Assembly: GCA_027919835.1 (NCBI GenBank)
Contig: JANVFP010000051.1
Coordinates: forward strand, 62,001 to 126,000
Origin: Lentinula raphanica
Lineage: Eukaryota > Basidiomycota > Agaricomycetes > Agaricales > Omphalotaceae
Length of the DNA: 64,000 nt
Direction of reading: 5' to 3'
The notes beneath the pieces were generated by a model, which had not been told where the DNA came from, made no database searches, and worked only from the letters and a program-made list of their open reading frames with translations. Made by a program: the position numbers and the translations under genes. Numbering within the stretch: position 1 is the stretch's first letter; each line of letters begins with the position of its first letter. Shown here one piece after another: positions 1 through 10,442 of the stretch.

Positions 1-2439
1 ACCAAATGGGTACGCGACAAGATATCGCATTCCGGACAAGAAACCTTCGGAAATTTCTCATGGACAAGGTCAGAGCTGCACGCGACTTCATCTATCGTAA
101 AGGATTTGGCATTCGGAGTGCTCGTGTTGAAGCACTACTCAAAGCTACTTCTTCCGTTCCAACAATGGTAAGGTGTCTCAAGCCAACTGCTATCATGTAT
201 TCATATGCTGTTCTCCAGAATGCGTTTATTGAATGGCTTGGGGTTGATTTTGATGTATCGCGCATGCTAGCACCAGATTTCATGCATGAATTTGAGCTTG
301 GTGTTTGGAAAGTAATCTTCACGCATCTGATACGTGTACTCTATGGTCGAGATCCCAGACTTGTAGGTTTACTTGATCACCGGTATGCAATTTTTGCAAC
401 AGCTTCTTCTGCTGCTGACCCTTCATATCAGATTCCGTCAAGTCCCAACATTCGGGTTCGATACCATACGTCTGTTTTCGAACAATGCATCAGAAATGAA
501 ACGACTAGCTGCGCGGGACTTTGAAGATCTTCTTCAAGTGAGTTCCCACATACTAATCAAGATGTCAACTTTCAAGTTTCAATACTGATATCAGTTGGGT
601 GAAACAGTGCTCGATCCCTGTATTTGAAGGGCTGATCGATGACACTGCTGAAAACCGACGTCTAATGAAGCTTCTCTACAGGGCTGCAGAGTGGCATGCT
701 CTGGCAAAACTCAGGATGCACACTCAGCAAACTCTCGAATACATGGAGATGCGGACGCGAGAGTTTGGGAAGATCATGCGTGATTTTGGTACCTTTTGTG
801 AGAAGAACTACAACACTTTTGAAACTAATCGCGAAAGGGAGGCTCGAACACGGCGCGCTTCGGGGAAAGCAACAAAACCGGATGCTCCTGCCTCTTCTAC
901 TGCAACTGGTTCTCGTCGCAAGAAGCTCCTCAACTTATTCACTTATAAATGGCATGGTATGATGGACTATGTTTGGTTTATCAAATGGATGGGACCCACT
1001 GATAGTTACTCGACACAACTGGTATGTGTATCATACCTCATCAAGCAACCCAATTCTGAATGAACTTCCAGGGAGAACTAGCCCATCGTGTGGTCAAGAA
1101 ACTCTATAGCCTCGGGAACAAGAAGAAAGATCCTCTGCAGATTGGTCGCCGACTCCGACGTGTTGAATGGGGTAAACGTGTATTCGATCGTCGAGGAATT
1201 CATACCAAGCGTCGTCGCGCGCAGGCTGCAATGAACCAGGGTGACAGCATCTCTAGTCACTTTCACGTTGGGAAGACAAACAAGACAAAAAACGATATTC
1301 GAACATATACTAGTAGCGGTGATCCAGCCGCCAAGGTATGTCTTAGTAATTTGACCCCAACACTTTATATAACTTCACTGATACTCTTGCAGGACTTCTG
1401 GCCTAAACTTCAAGATCACCTCTTAGGCCGTTTGATGGAGCGTGAATTCGACGGCGATACGCATGAAACTTTCACGGACGATGACAGGAAACACATACGT
1501 ATCAAAGACCGAAGAGTGGTCGAGCTTCAGACACTGCGCATCAATTACACAACTTACGATGTCCGAAGAGATCAGGATACAATCAGTCCGCGGAGTCACC
1601 CTGATGCAATGGTATTGTCTCCGGAAACTGAACCAGGTGCCCATCCGTATTGGTATGCACGAATTCTTCGGATCTTTCGAGTCCATGTCATTTCCACACA
1701 CCCGAACGCCAGTACATCTCACTCTGGGCCTCGCGAGATGATTGTGTTATGGGTACGGTGGCTCGGCATTGAACCACAAGCCTGTTCAGGACATCAATTT
1801 GCTCGACTTCCCAAAGTTGGCTTTGTTGATGAGTCCGACCCATTTGCATTTGGCTTCCTTGACCCTGCACACATCATTCGTGGGTGCCATCTTATACCTG
1901 CATTCAGCTATGACCGAACGAATGGACTTCTACAAACAACTCATCCAACAGTTGCTCGAAAAGCACGCGAAACTGACGACTGGCAGTATTTCTATGTGGG
2001 AATGTACGTTCTTTGGTTGATTTCTTATCTGTCCATTCTAATTCTTGCCAGTTTTGTGGACCGCGACATGTTCATGCGGTACTTTCCAGGTGGCGGCGTT
2101 GGACACTTGGCAAATCGTGGATTCTTCAAATCAAATGGGACCGAGTTAGATGACCAAGGTAATGAGAGTGGAGACGACCAAGGTAGTGAGACTGGAGATG
2201 AAGAAGATGAGCTCGAGTTAGATGATCAGCCTACTGAAGAGCTTCCCATAGACGATACTATGCTTGCCGCTGACTCAGATTTAGACGACGAGGAAGGTAG
2301 CTCTGATGAGGAGTCATCATCATCCAAAGAGTCCGAGGAGGAAGAAGAGGAGGAAGAAGAGGAGGAAGGAGAGGAGGAAGGAGAGGAAGTGGAAGATGAG
2401 CGCGATTGGCAATGGGACGATGGATACGGATCCGCTTGA
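1..2439 (+). CDS. Plavaka-type DNA transposase, 5' end outside the window
   Basis: Transposase C-terminal part of the Plavaka class, the CACTA-related DNA transposons expanded in Agaricomycetes. Exons join in frame as 1-167, 219-382, 432-537, 608-1021, 1072-1335, 1393-2003 and 2052-2439, giving about 703 residues in the window, and the frame stays open to base 1, so the start lies upstream. Family landmarks seen: LAPDFMHEFELGVWK, then RQVPTFGFDTIRLFSNN, ARDFEDLLQ joined to CSIPVFEGL by splicing, TDSYSTQL next to GELAHRVVKKLYS, and FVDRDMFMRYFPGGGVGHL. The C-terminus is a long acidic tail (runs of Glu, Asp and Ser). No stop or frameshift was seen in this part, so the copy may be intact. No terminal inverted repeat was found downstream. 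The class assignment rests on remembered family motifs. Confidence 0.82.
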
Positions 2440-2720
2440 TCACTGATGTATCACAGTATGACAATGGCTACACCATGTCACCTATGCACATTGAAACATA
2501 GAGTCCCTCTATTATTGTTGTGTGAACACATATAACTATGATATTCCACAGATGTTGCAGCAATTCTATATGACCTCGTACTCCTGGACCAATGTTGCAC
2601 ATCCATCATAACAGGTCGTGATATGTCATAGAAGCTCATAATGCTTGTACCACAAACATGATCAATGTAATCTTATATAACATTTTGGACTTTTTACTGA
2701 TTGGCATCCTTTTCTGAAGC
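2440..2720. other. AT-rich stretch between transposase and duplicated block
   Basis: No coding signal was recognised. It may hold the 3' untranslated region and the 3' end of the Plavaka element, but no terminal repeat could be paired because the 5' end is outside the window. Confidence 0.4.
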
Positions 2721-3082
2721 CGCGACACAGAGATCGAGGCAGCCAGACTGCGCACGTGAAATGCCGCACGCAGGGAGGAGGTACGGCTGAGTTTTGTGAA
2801 AGAGGCGGCAATGACTAAATGCTCAACGAGCAAGGTGTTGTGCAGGAAGTTAGTGGGGACTGCCATAGACTGGTTGGGAGGGCTAGGTTCTGTTGGAGAG
2901 ACACGGGGTGGAGAAGTTTTGGAAGGGCCTGAAGATTGTAGGATCGTTTCGTCTTTGACTTTCACTGTGGCTATTCATTCTCATTGGTGTTTCTCTTTCT
3001 ACTAATCCAGGGCCCGATATATGAAGGAACCTTCGATATCCAGCTACAATTAATGTTTATGCAGAAGGAGTATAAGCCTTGA
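2721..3082 (+). pseudogene. Acyl-CoA dehydrogenase 3' end, relic 1
   Basis: Relic of the last two exons of an acyl-CoA dehydrogenase (short/branched-chain type). Translation shows RDTEIEAARL, then after a stop and frame change KEAAMTK and KLVGTAIDWLGGLG, matching the C-terminal helical domain in which functional enzymes read roughly FVKEAAMAK...GxAIEWMGGVGF. An intron (about 2938-3010, gtagga to ccag) leads to a last exon reading GPIYEGTFDIQLQ and ending in TGA at 3080-3082; this is the family's GAIYEGTSNIQL motif. It is broken by the in-frame TGA after RLRT and by frameshifts, and it lacks the N-terminal two thirds. The second copy at 7167-7537 has the same intron position. Confidence 0.72.
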
Positions 3083-3508
3083 TTTGAATCGAAATTCTCG
3101 TGCATATACATCTCAGATTTCGGTGTTCAACACCGCTGGCTATCGCTCTCTTCTGTTATTTTCTTCGAAAAGGTGTTTCCACACTCCTGAACTGGAAATC
3201 CTGTCTCTTCTGTGTTCGAAGGACTCTCGAAACCGGACAGATTCGGAGGGCCCGTGCGCAAGCTGTGTCGGGTAGCTTGGAAAAGGGCTAAACAACCTCA
3301 GATCATGTATTCGATTCTTGCTCTTGTTCACTCACAACCCGCTCACACCAGCTCGAACCATCTCGAATTCTTCCGTTGATTTGTGCGTTTCGACTGTTCA
3401 GGACGTTCCCATTGCTAGTCCAACATATTATACGACATAGGTGGATATTAAATTATGTGTTTCTCTATCCCGACCGCTCCAGGCCGTCGCCTAGTAGTCT
3501 TTCCAATC
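3083..3508. other. Conserved leader region upstream of family gene A
   Basis: This stretch is shared with 7538-7946 but carries stops in all frames in both copies, so I read it as promoter and 5' untranslated sequence of the family gene, not as coding DNA. Confidence 0.45.
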
Positions 3509-4689
3509 ATGCTTCGTTCCCTCATGTCTATGTTCACCTCGCGCGGACTCTCCATTCTCTTCCTCGCTCTATGCTTGCTCGATGTCACGGCGACTCATAA
3601 GCCAGACCGGGTCCATGATGGTTCGATGATTGTTCGTCCTGATTCCGAATTGGATATATGCGGTGAGACGCATTAACGCTAACAAGCTACCTTTCAAGCA
3701 TGCGCTGATGAATTGTGCGGCAGGTATCGTCCTAGGTGAAAAACGCAGGAGAGGAGAACACACAATACTGCTCCGTTTCGAAGGATATAGAGATTTCTCC
3801 TACGGTACAAGAAATGTTCGAACAAAATTATCCTGGACACACATAGGCGAAGCTGTCTTTGAAAAACCGACAGCCGCTCAGGATCTTGAACTAGCAGCCC
3901 AGTATGCAGACGAAAAAGCCCGGCTTTATCCAAAGGTCAAATTCTATGAGCAGGATGTATGGAGGTACCCGAACAACATTTTGATGAACCTGCATTTCCG
4001 CGCTTTGGTGGATTTTCAGACAATGAGCATATGGCAACGCAAACTTCCAGCGCACATGACTCGAACTTTGACCAAGGGACAAAGTAAGACTCATCTTCTG
4101 CAGAGACCATACACTCGCTCATTGGACGTTAGAGATCCAACTAGTCGCATGTTACAACAGCCACGGGAAAAACAAGTTCAACCCAGCCGAAGAAGCATAC
4201 TTGTGGATTGGTGACCTGCTCATCTCCCCTTATGATGAGCAGCTTGTTCCATCTACGGGACTGGTCAATGTCATTCCTCGGGCCCAACACTGCGAACCTT
4301 TCCTGGTCGGTGAAATCCACAAAGACATCAGTATTTACCAACTTCGAATGCATACCGAGTTCGAAGAGCCCATTTTTCATGGCTCCTCCCCGGCGGACAA
4401 AGAGAGGTGGAAGGATGCCGAAGCTAGATGGGGAAAAGTGGATGCACAGTGGAAAGCTATGTCAACAACACCAGGAAAAGTCAAGGACTTTGTGTATAGC
4501 CTCAGATATTGGAAGTCTGGTGATGGCTTCATATATGCCCTTTGGGCATTCGAGGCTATAGCGGATGGGGATGTGCACCACTGGAGCACCGAGCTATGTC
4601 CTCGATTCGTGAACGCACTTGTGAGGCACACAAATGCGAAAATGAATGACCGCGTGAAGAGGCTTGAACAAAGTACATCTTCCAAGTGA
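3509..4689 (+). CDS. Secreted two-repeat family protein A
   Basis: Predicted secreted protein of unknown function, 356 residues, from exons 3509-3662, 3724-4083 and 4133-4689; both introns are in phase 1. The start ATG precedes a typical signal peptide (basic/serine start, then LSILFLALCLL). Exon 2 encodes repeat 1 (residues about 52-171) and exon 3 repeat 2 (about 172-356). Repeat 2 carries the family motif GFIYALWAFEAIADGDVHHW. Paralogues are B (7947-9146), C (19226-20426), the pseudogene D (20778-21565) and the interrupted E (22884-31008); exon phases agree in A, B, C and E. No known domain, transmembrane segment after the signal peptide, or catalytic motif was recognised. The C-terminus is basic and lysine-rich. 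Because length, splice sites and paralogy agree, I am confident it is a real gene and not confident of any role. Confidence 0.78.
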
Positions 4690-5215
4690 TATCCGAGGTT
4701 CACCAGCCCTACCCCGACAAGCTTTCAATCGCAATTCGGAAGTCATATTACCGATGACCACCGCTGCCTAGCTGGTTCTATCTGTCTCTTCGGTGCTAAC
4801 TCCACTATCACCTCCACCACTCGCTGCCTACGACCATCTTACCATCTTCTATTTATTCTCCATCCTTCTGTCTTCAACCCAACGTACATCATCCTTGAAA
4901 TCCCTGCCATTTCATATGCTCTATTTATCTTCAATTGTCGTGCGAAATGGCGTCCTGATTACACAGTACGTCAGTCATCCTCTTTGCCTCGCTGAACATT
5001 CATTGACGAATCTACGCTTAGTTCACGATACGTTTGCTCACACGTACTGCCAGTGTCCTCAGCAAAAGCCATATATATTATTTGTACTATACATGTATCG
5101 TCGTATCAAGATCGCTGACAATTCGAATGTCTGTCATTGCCTGCAATGCCACTCGAAGCTGAGCCAATTGCAATCTGACATTGACACCTACTCGACATCA
5201 TCGAAGTCAGACTAG
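4690..5215. other. 3' flank of gene A
   Basis: 4790-5019 is nearly identical to 9185-9438, the 3' flank of gene B. No coding function was recognised after 5019. Confidence 0.5.
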
Positions 5216-5650
5216 CTCTGGTGGCGGTATCGTAGGAACTATTCGATAGAGTTGAGGATGAACCCAGGGTTGCCCGGGAGCAAAAGGTGAAGTTGAATCG
5301 TTCGGCGACGGTATGTGAAGCCAGGTATCTAGCCACTGCAAGGAATCAGCCATACATTGACGTTTTCGAGAGAGTATAGATGCTGCGATGCGAATGAATC
5401 GAGAGGACCTACCTAGACTTGCCTCGACTGTAGAGGGAATCTGTTATCGTGGCCTTTTGACTACCCGTGAGCATCTCGATTCTCATCCCTTCTCATCCTC
5501 CCCTCTACCCTCCGATCATAATCACACACCCAATGATACCCACCCACTCCGTCATGGGCCCCGCTCTCCTTCCTTGCTTGGTGGCCGGGCACCAACTTGT
5601 TTGGTTAGTCATTATAGTGGCCGTCATTGCGATTTACCTGATATACGTCG
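5216..5650 (-). pseudogene. Relic of the kinase gene at 10443-14782
   Basis: Two stretches are degenerate copies of the kinase gene in the same orientation. 5216-5360 resembles 12524-12670 (start of kinase exon 4 and the adjoining intron), and 5466-5600 resembles 12975-13100 (kinase exon 3). The part between them in the parent gene is missing. Both pieces are shifted by small insertions and deletions and cannot encode protein. The relic lies between the two duplicated blocks, so material from the kinase locus was copied or left here during the duplications. Confidence 0.6.
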
Positions 5651-7166
5651 TACCGAATTCCCAATCTTCATTCTATGAATGACTCCATAGTCTGGGTGCC
5701 ATTCGCAGGCTTGATTCTCTGTGTCTATGAATATATATATATGTTGGTCGGAGTTGAATGGTGCATAGAACTACTTAACACCTTCGAGTATACAGTCTGA
5801 GACAAGTGCTCAGACGGCGTGTCAACGAAAATCATGTTGATTCCAGAGTAAATATAGCAGCAGGCATGATTTCACGAGTTCTTTCGACTGTGGAGATTGG
5901 TTCGAAATCGGTGACGGATGTGTGTAGTAAGTACAGTGCCATGGAAGGGGATTTTGTTGACATTGTGAATAGCTTGAATGTGTTGGACCAAACGTACACA
6001 GGTTGATGGATCAAGATCACTGCTTCATGGTCACAAACATTGCCATTGATCGAGAGAGTATTTCGTATAAATTCTTGGAGTGCAGGTCATCAGCGGAAGG
6101 AGGTGACAGTAAACGGTCAGTCAGAGTTTGAGCTGCGTGGAGGGATGAATATCCGTTCGAAGTAGAAGAGATGTTGTTACCTATGAGACGACCGCGCGGT
6201 TATGGGCGCAGTACTATAGATGCTGTTCTTCATTGGCCTTCGCGTTCAGAGCTAAAGGACTCGGAACGAGAAAACGAGTTTTGATTGGTTGACTACGCTA
6301 CATTATGTAAAGGTTATGTCCTCGCTCTGAATTAGTGCCTCCTTCTGCTGGTTAAGTCGGTGTCGTTTTCAGTTAATGGTTATCGAAATATTTGCTGCCC
6401 ACGGCGGCGGAAGCATTCTATCAGCAATTGAGGAGCCTGCAAAAGTCAATCCTTCTCAGAACTGTTTCTGTATTTTGTGACATACATGACGCATCGGTCA
6501 ACACCATCGTGAGGAAGCGTGCAACTGAATTGCAAAAGAGAGATGTAAGCTAGCTACTGAGAGAGTAAGAACATCTGAGTACCTGCTCGTATGTTTTGTG
6601 TCTTCTTGATGAACTGACGCACAGTCAGGATCTTTCTGTCTGTTAAAACTGGCTTGTGGCCCTACAAACAGAGGTCCAGGAAGTCGGCGAGTCAACAAAT
6701 TGCGCGCTTGACGGGACAGAGATGTGGATTCCTGATCTCACGAAGCCCACGTATCTCTGGTTTTCAATCAATGTGAGATTCAAAGATCATTCTCGTCTGC
6801 TTGCTTTCAATCTCATATCTCAAACTTGATCAGATCGTTTGTTCCAAAGGATGCAAAAGCATAACATACTTCGTCGCGACAAAGGACGTGGATATTGAAA
6901 TTGCACAGAAAGAACAGAAACTATAGGAATCCGGGCTTTGTCTGCGTGTGAGTGCTTCAACGAAGGTATCCTTATTCGTTCGTCGCTTCCTTACCTCAAC
7001 TCACAAGTACTCTCATTTCAAAGCTCGTATCAAAAAACCGGCACAAAAATACTCGGTCTTGCGCGGGGTTCGCATTTGCACTCTTCGTTCCATACACCTA
7101 CAATCAGAACTAGTCTAAACAACCCATAGCAACCTCTCAAGGCGTCGCCTCTTCCTTTACCGAGCC
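5651..7166. other. Spacer between duplicated blocks
   Basis: No gene could be supported. A short open stretch at 5806-6006 resembles nothing known to me and has no splice partner. Confidence 0.4.
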
Positions 7167-7537
7167 CGCGACACACAGATTGAAGTAGCCAGACTGCTCA
7201 CGTACAACGCTGCACTCAGGAAGCATGCAGGGCTGAGCTTCGCGAAAGAGGTGACGATGGATACATAATTACCGGTGGCGCGAGCAAGGTGTTGGGCAGG
7301 AAGTTAATGCGGGTGCAATAAGTCGTTGGGAGGACTACTAGGGCTCGCTAAAACGATTCAGGGTGGAGAAGTTTGGAGGGATTTCAAAGATTGTAAGATT
7401 ACTTCGTCCTCTATGTTTACACTGGCTGATCGTTCTCACTGATCTTGCTTTTTCTATCATTCCAGGGCGCGATATACGAAGGAACCTTTGATGTTCAGCT
7501 ACAATCGATGTTCATCCAGAAGGAGTATACGTCTTGA
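7167..7537 (+). pseudogene. Acyl-CoA dehydrogenase 3' end, relic 2
   Basis: Second copy of the relic at 2721-3082. It reads RDTQIEVARLLTYNAALRKH and then LSFAKEVTM before a TAA, and after an intron with a clean gtaaga donor it gives GAIYEGTFDVQLQ, ending in TGA at 7535-7537. It keeps the GAIYEGT motif better than relic 1 but is broken upstream of the intron. It supports a parental block in which an acyl-CoA dehydrogenase gene stood immediately 5' of the secreted-family gene. Confidence 0.74.
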
Positions 7538-7946
7538 TTTAAATCACGATTTCTGTGCATATACATCCCAGATTGTCGTGTTTGACACTGCAGGGCGTCG
7601 CTCTCTTCTATTCTTTGACTCCATATTCACTTGTGAATTCAACATCCTGTCATTTCTGTTCAAAAGACTTTCAGAGCTGGACGGACTCGGAAGGCCCGTG
7701 CGCCAGGCTGTGTCGGGTAGCTTGGAAAATGGGCTAAAAAACCTCAGAACACGTACTTTCTTTCTTACTCTTGACCACTCGCAACCTCACATCCCCAGTT
7801 AGAACTAACTCTAAAAACCGTCCATTGGTTTGTGTGTTTCGACAATTCGGGATGTTCAATTCGCTGACCATTGCATATAGGACATACGTGGACAGATGCT
7901 CTTATTTGCACCAATTGCTTCAGGCTTTCGTCGAGTCTTTCGACTT

Positions 7947-9146
7947 ATGCTTCGTTCCGTCTTGTCTCTGTTCTCCCCACGCGGCCTCGCCATCCAAATT
8001 CTCGTCATGTGCTTGCTCAGCGTCACTGTATTCCCTCTACCGATGGACCTGGTCTCCCATGGTTCAACAAATGACGGTGTTGGATACGGTGAGAGACTCT
8101 GTTAGGCTACCACTTGAACACACACTGATGAATCGGGCGGCAGATATCTTTCTGCAAACGCTTCATGGGGGACATATGGTTCTCCTCATTGACAATGAAA
8201 GATTTTGCCGGGATTGGAATCTACGTTATGCTGATCTTACATCCCTTATCGCCAAAGAGGACCACATCGGCCGTGCTCGCTTTTTGAATCTAGACGCAGC
8301 CCGTCAGGCACTTGACGAAGCAAGAAAACATGCAGACGAGACCTCCCGGGTTTACCCGGATTCGGATTCGGAACTGAACGCATGGAGGTATTCAGACGAC
8401 GTTATGTTGCATCTCTGGCCTTCGCTTGATGCCAAAACGAGGGCAAAATGGGAAGCTACGTTGCCAGAGCGAATAAGAGGAATAATTTTGACCGCGGGAC
8501 AAGGTAGGAAATGTACTGCTGAAACCATACATCCGCTCATTGAAGGCAAGATATGTCTGTGTTCGAGTGTTACGCGAGCGAAGACCAGAAGACTGTGATC
8601 GAAGCAACATACTTGTTGATTGGTCATCTATTCCTCCGGCGTGATGGTGTGCAACATGTTCAACCTACGGACCTGGTCAGCCGGTACCCAATACAGTACC
8701 ATATCGGTACACTCATGAAAGACATCAATCTTGACCAACTGCGAGCACGCGTCGACTCCGAAAAGCTCAAATTCCATCATTGGAGTGAAATCAAATGGAA
8801 CAAGAATGTAGGGGACTGGGGGGAGGAAGACGTAGAGAGGTGGGAGGGAAAAGAAAGGGAATGGAAGGTTATTGATGACTTGCAGAAGGCTAAGTTGAAA
8901 CTAGGTCAAAAGTTCACACCGTATTCGACGTCCCTCGAAGGGTGGAAGTGGCAAGATGGCATCTTATATGCCCTCCACGAATATGGAGCCATAACGGACC
9001 AGCAGTTGCAAAATTGGTTCGTCAACATACGTCTGCCATGCGTCAACAGACTTGTAGCCAAAATAAATGCGGCGACGACAAAACGCAAAAAGAACATCGA
9101 AAGCCACTCTCGAACTGATCTCGGAGAGGCCACAACCTCGAACTAA
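7947..9146 (+). CDS. Secreted two-repeat family protein B
   Basis: Closest paralogue of gene A, 365 residues, exons 7947-8088, 8144-8503 and 8551-9146, both introns in phase 1 and exon 2 the same length (360 nt) as in A. The signal peptide core is IQILVMCLLSV. Repeat 1 contains HLWPSLDAKTRAKWEATLP; repeat 2 contains GILYALHEYGAITDQQLQNW, the family motif. The acceptor of intron 2 was chosen at 8550 because only that one keeps the frame and aligns ECYAS with ACYNS of protein A. The protein has diverged strongly from A although the 3' flanks are nearly identical. Function unknown; secretion is inferred from the signal peptide only. Confidence 0.78.
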
Positions 9147-9438
9147 TCCAGTTCTACCTGGTATTCATATCACGAACGTCCGACATGTTGCACCGCGTCC
9201 CTCCGGTACCAACTCCACTATCACCACTATCCCTCGCTGCCTACGACCGTCTTACTATCTTCTATTTATTCTCCATCCTTCTCTCTTCAACCGAACGTAC
9301 ATCATCCTTGAAATCTTTCCCATTTCATATGCTCTATTTATCTTCAATTGTCGTGCGAAATGGCTTCCTGATTACACAGTACGTGAGTCATCCTCCTTGC
9401 CTCGCTGAACATTTATTGACGAATCTACGCTAGTTCAG

Positions 9439-10442
9439 CCATTCCACGATCTTGAATCTATTTATAACATTGTCCTTGTACATGCACGGTGAAGCGATTT
9501 CGCTGAGGTTGATGATGTCGCACATACTTGCTGAGTTCCAACTGCGCACGAACTGAAATCATCAATGATCAACGTTGCAACGTTCAACACCCATCCGACA
9601 AGACCAAACTTTTCTCCCTGCATGAAGATCAGATTCTTCTCGGTGATTTTCAATTAGGCACCAGTGGACATTCTCAAGGATGTGTGATACATACCGGTTC
9701 TTGATAACGTTCAAGCTCGAGCTCAAGTTCTGTACTTGACCGGTGTGCATATAACGCTGTTCATAACTGGCAGCGATGAAAGTAATAATGTTCAAAAACG
9801 TAGCCAACTGCAGTTCAGAAGCCACATACATCGTAGCGTCGTTCTACCTGAAAAAAAATCTATCCTGATCTAATACAGAACCGAGACTAGACGTTCGAAG
9901 AAATATAGATTTCAGATGGAGAGTTCATGTGAATATTGGAAAAAGAGGGCAAATGAATGTCCTTGTCCATGTTCAAGAATATAACCATGCATACGTGAGA
10001 AGGATGAAGAGAAAGAATGGCATGAAGGATTACATTACATGGAGAAAAATGAAATGAGTTGGGTTTTTGGGGTCTATGGAGTTAGGTATGGAGGGAGTTT
10101 GCATAGGGATTATAACAACAACTTGCAAGTTAATGACAAGTAGAGCAATGCGGGGGTGGTATCATTGACGAAGGGTAACAGTGGTCGGGTTACATAGATC
10201 TGCCTGTTCAGCGAATCATTCTACAAGGTTGGTCAGGTATCGCTGATATGTAGAGAACAACCTGTGTTGGGAGAGTGACTTGAGGTAGCATGGGAAGTCT
10301 GCGCGGACAAGCCGCGCGACGAGGTCGAAGGCATGATAGAGGAAACCGGATTTGTGAGACGGTGTTGAAAAATTGAAGCATCACGAAGGCATAGGAGAAT
10401 CCGATGGAGTAACGTTCTCAAGGATGGTCTCCACTCTTCCTC
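9439..10442. other. Intergenic region between gene B and the kinase
   Basis: A hydrophobic open stretch lies on the minus strand at 9562-9831 (ATFLNIITFIAASY) with another (GLVGWVLNVATLIIDD) at 9462-9653. I could not join them in frame with acceptable splice sites, so no gene is claimed. The rest is A-rich and looks non-coding; it includes the kinase 3' end. Confidence 0.35.

Larger units (their letters stand above)
2721..5019 (+). repeat. Duplicated block 1 (copy of 7167-9438)
   Basis: This block matches 7167-9438 along its whole length in the same orientation and order: acyl-CoA dehydrogenase relic, a conserved leader region of about 430 bp, secreted-family gene, and a 3' flank (4790-5019 against 9185-9438) that is nearly identical at base level. 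Similarity stops abruptly just after the shared motif CGAATCTACGCT. The 3' flank is better conserved than the coding exons, which suggests either rapid protein change or later local gene conversion. Confidence 0.8.
7167..9438 (+). repeat. Duplicated block 2 (copy of 2721-5019)
   Basis: Tandem, same-orientation copy of 2721-5019, described there. The break to unique sequence lies just after the shared CGAATCTACGCT motif near 9430. Confidence 0.8.

Noticed and set aside
3084..3400. Open frames in the leader of gene A
   Set aside because: The matching stretch in block 2 has different stops and frames, so conservation is at DNA level only.
9462..9831. Two hydrophobic minus-strand frames that could be a small membrane protein
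   Set aside because: The possible donor after VIKNR and every acceptor before the second frame give a stop or the wrong phase.
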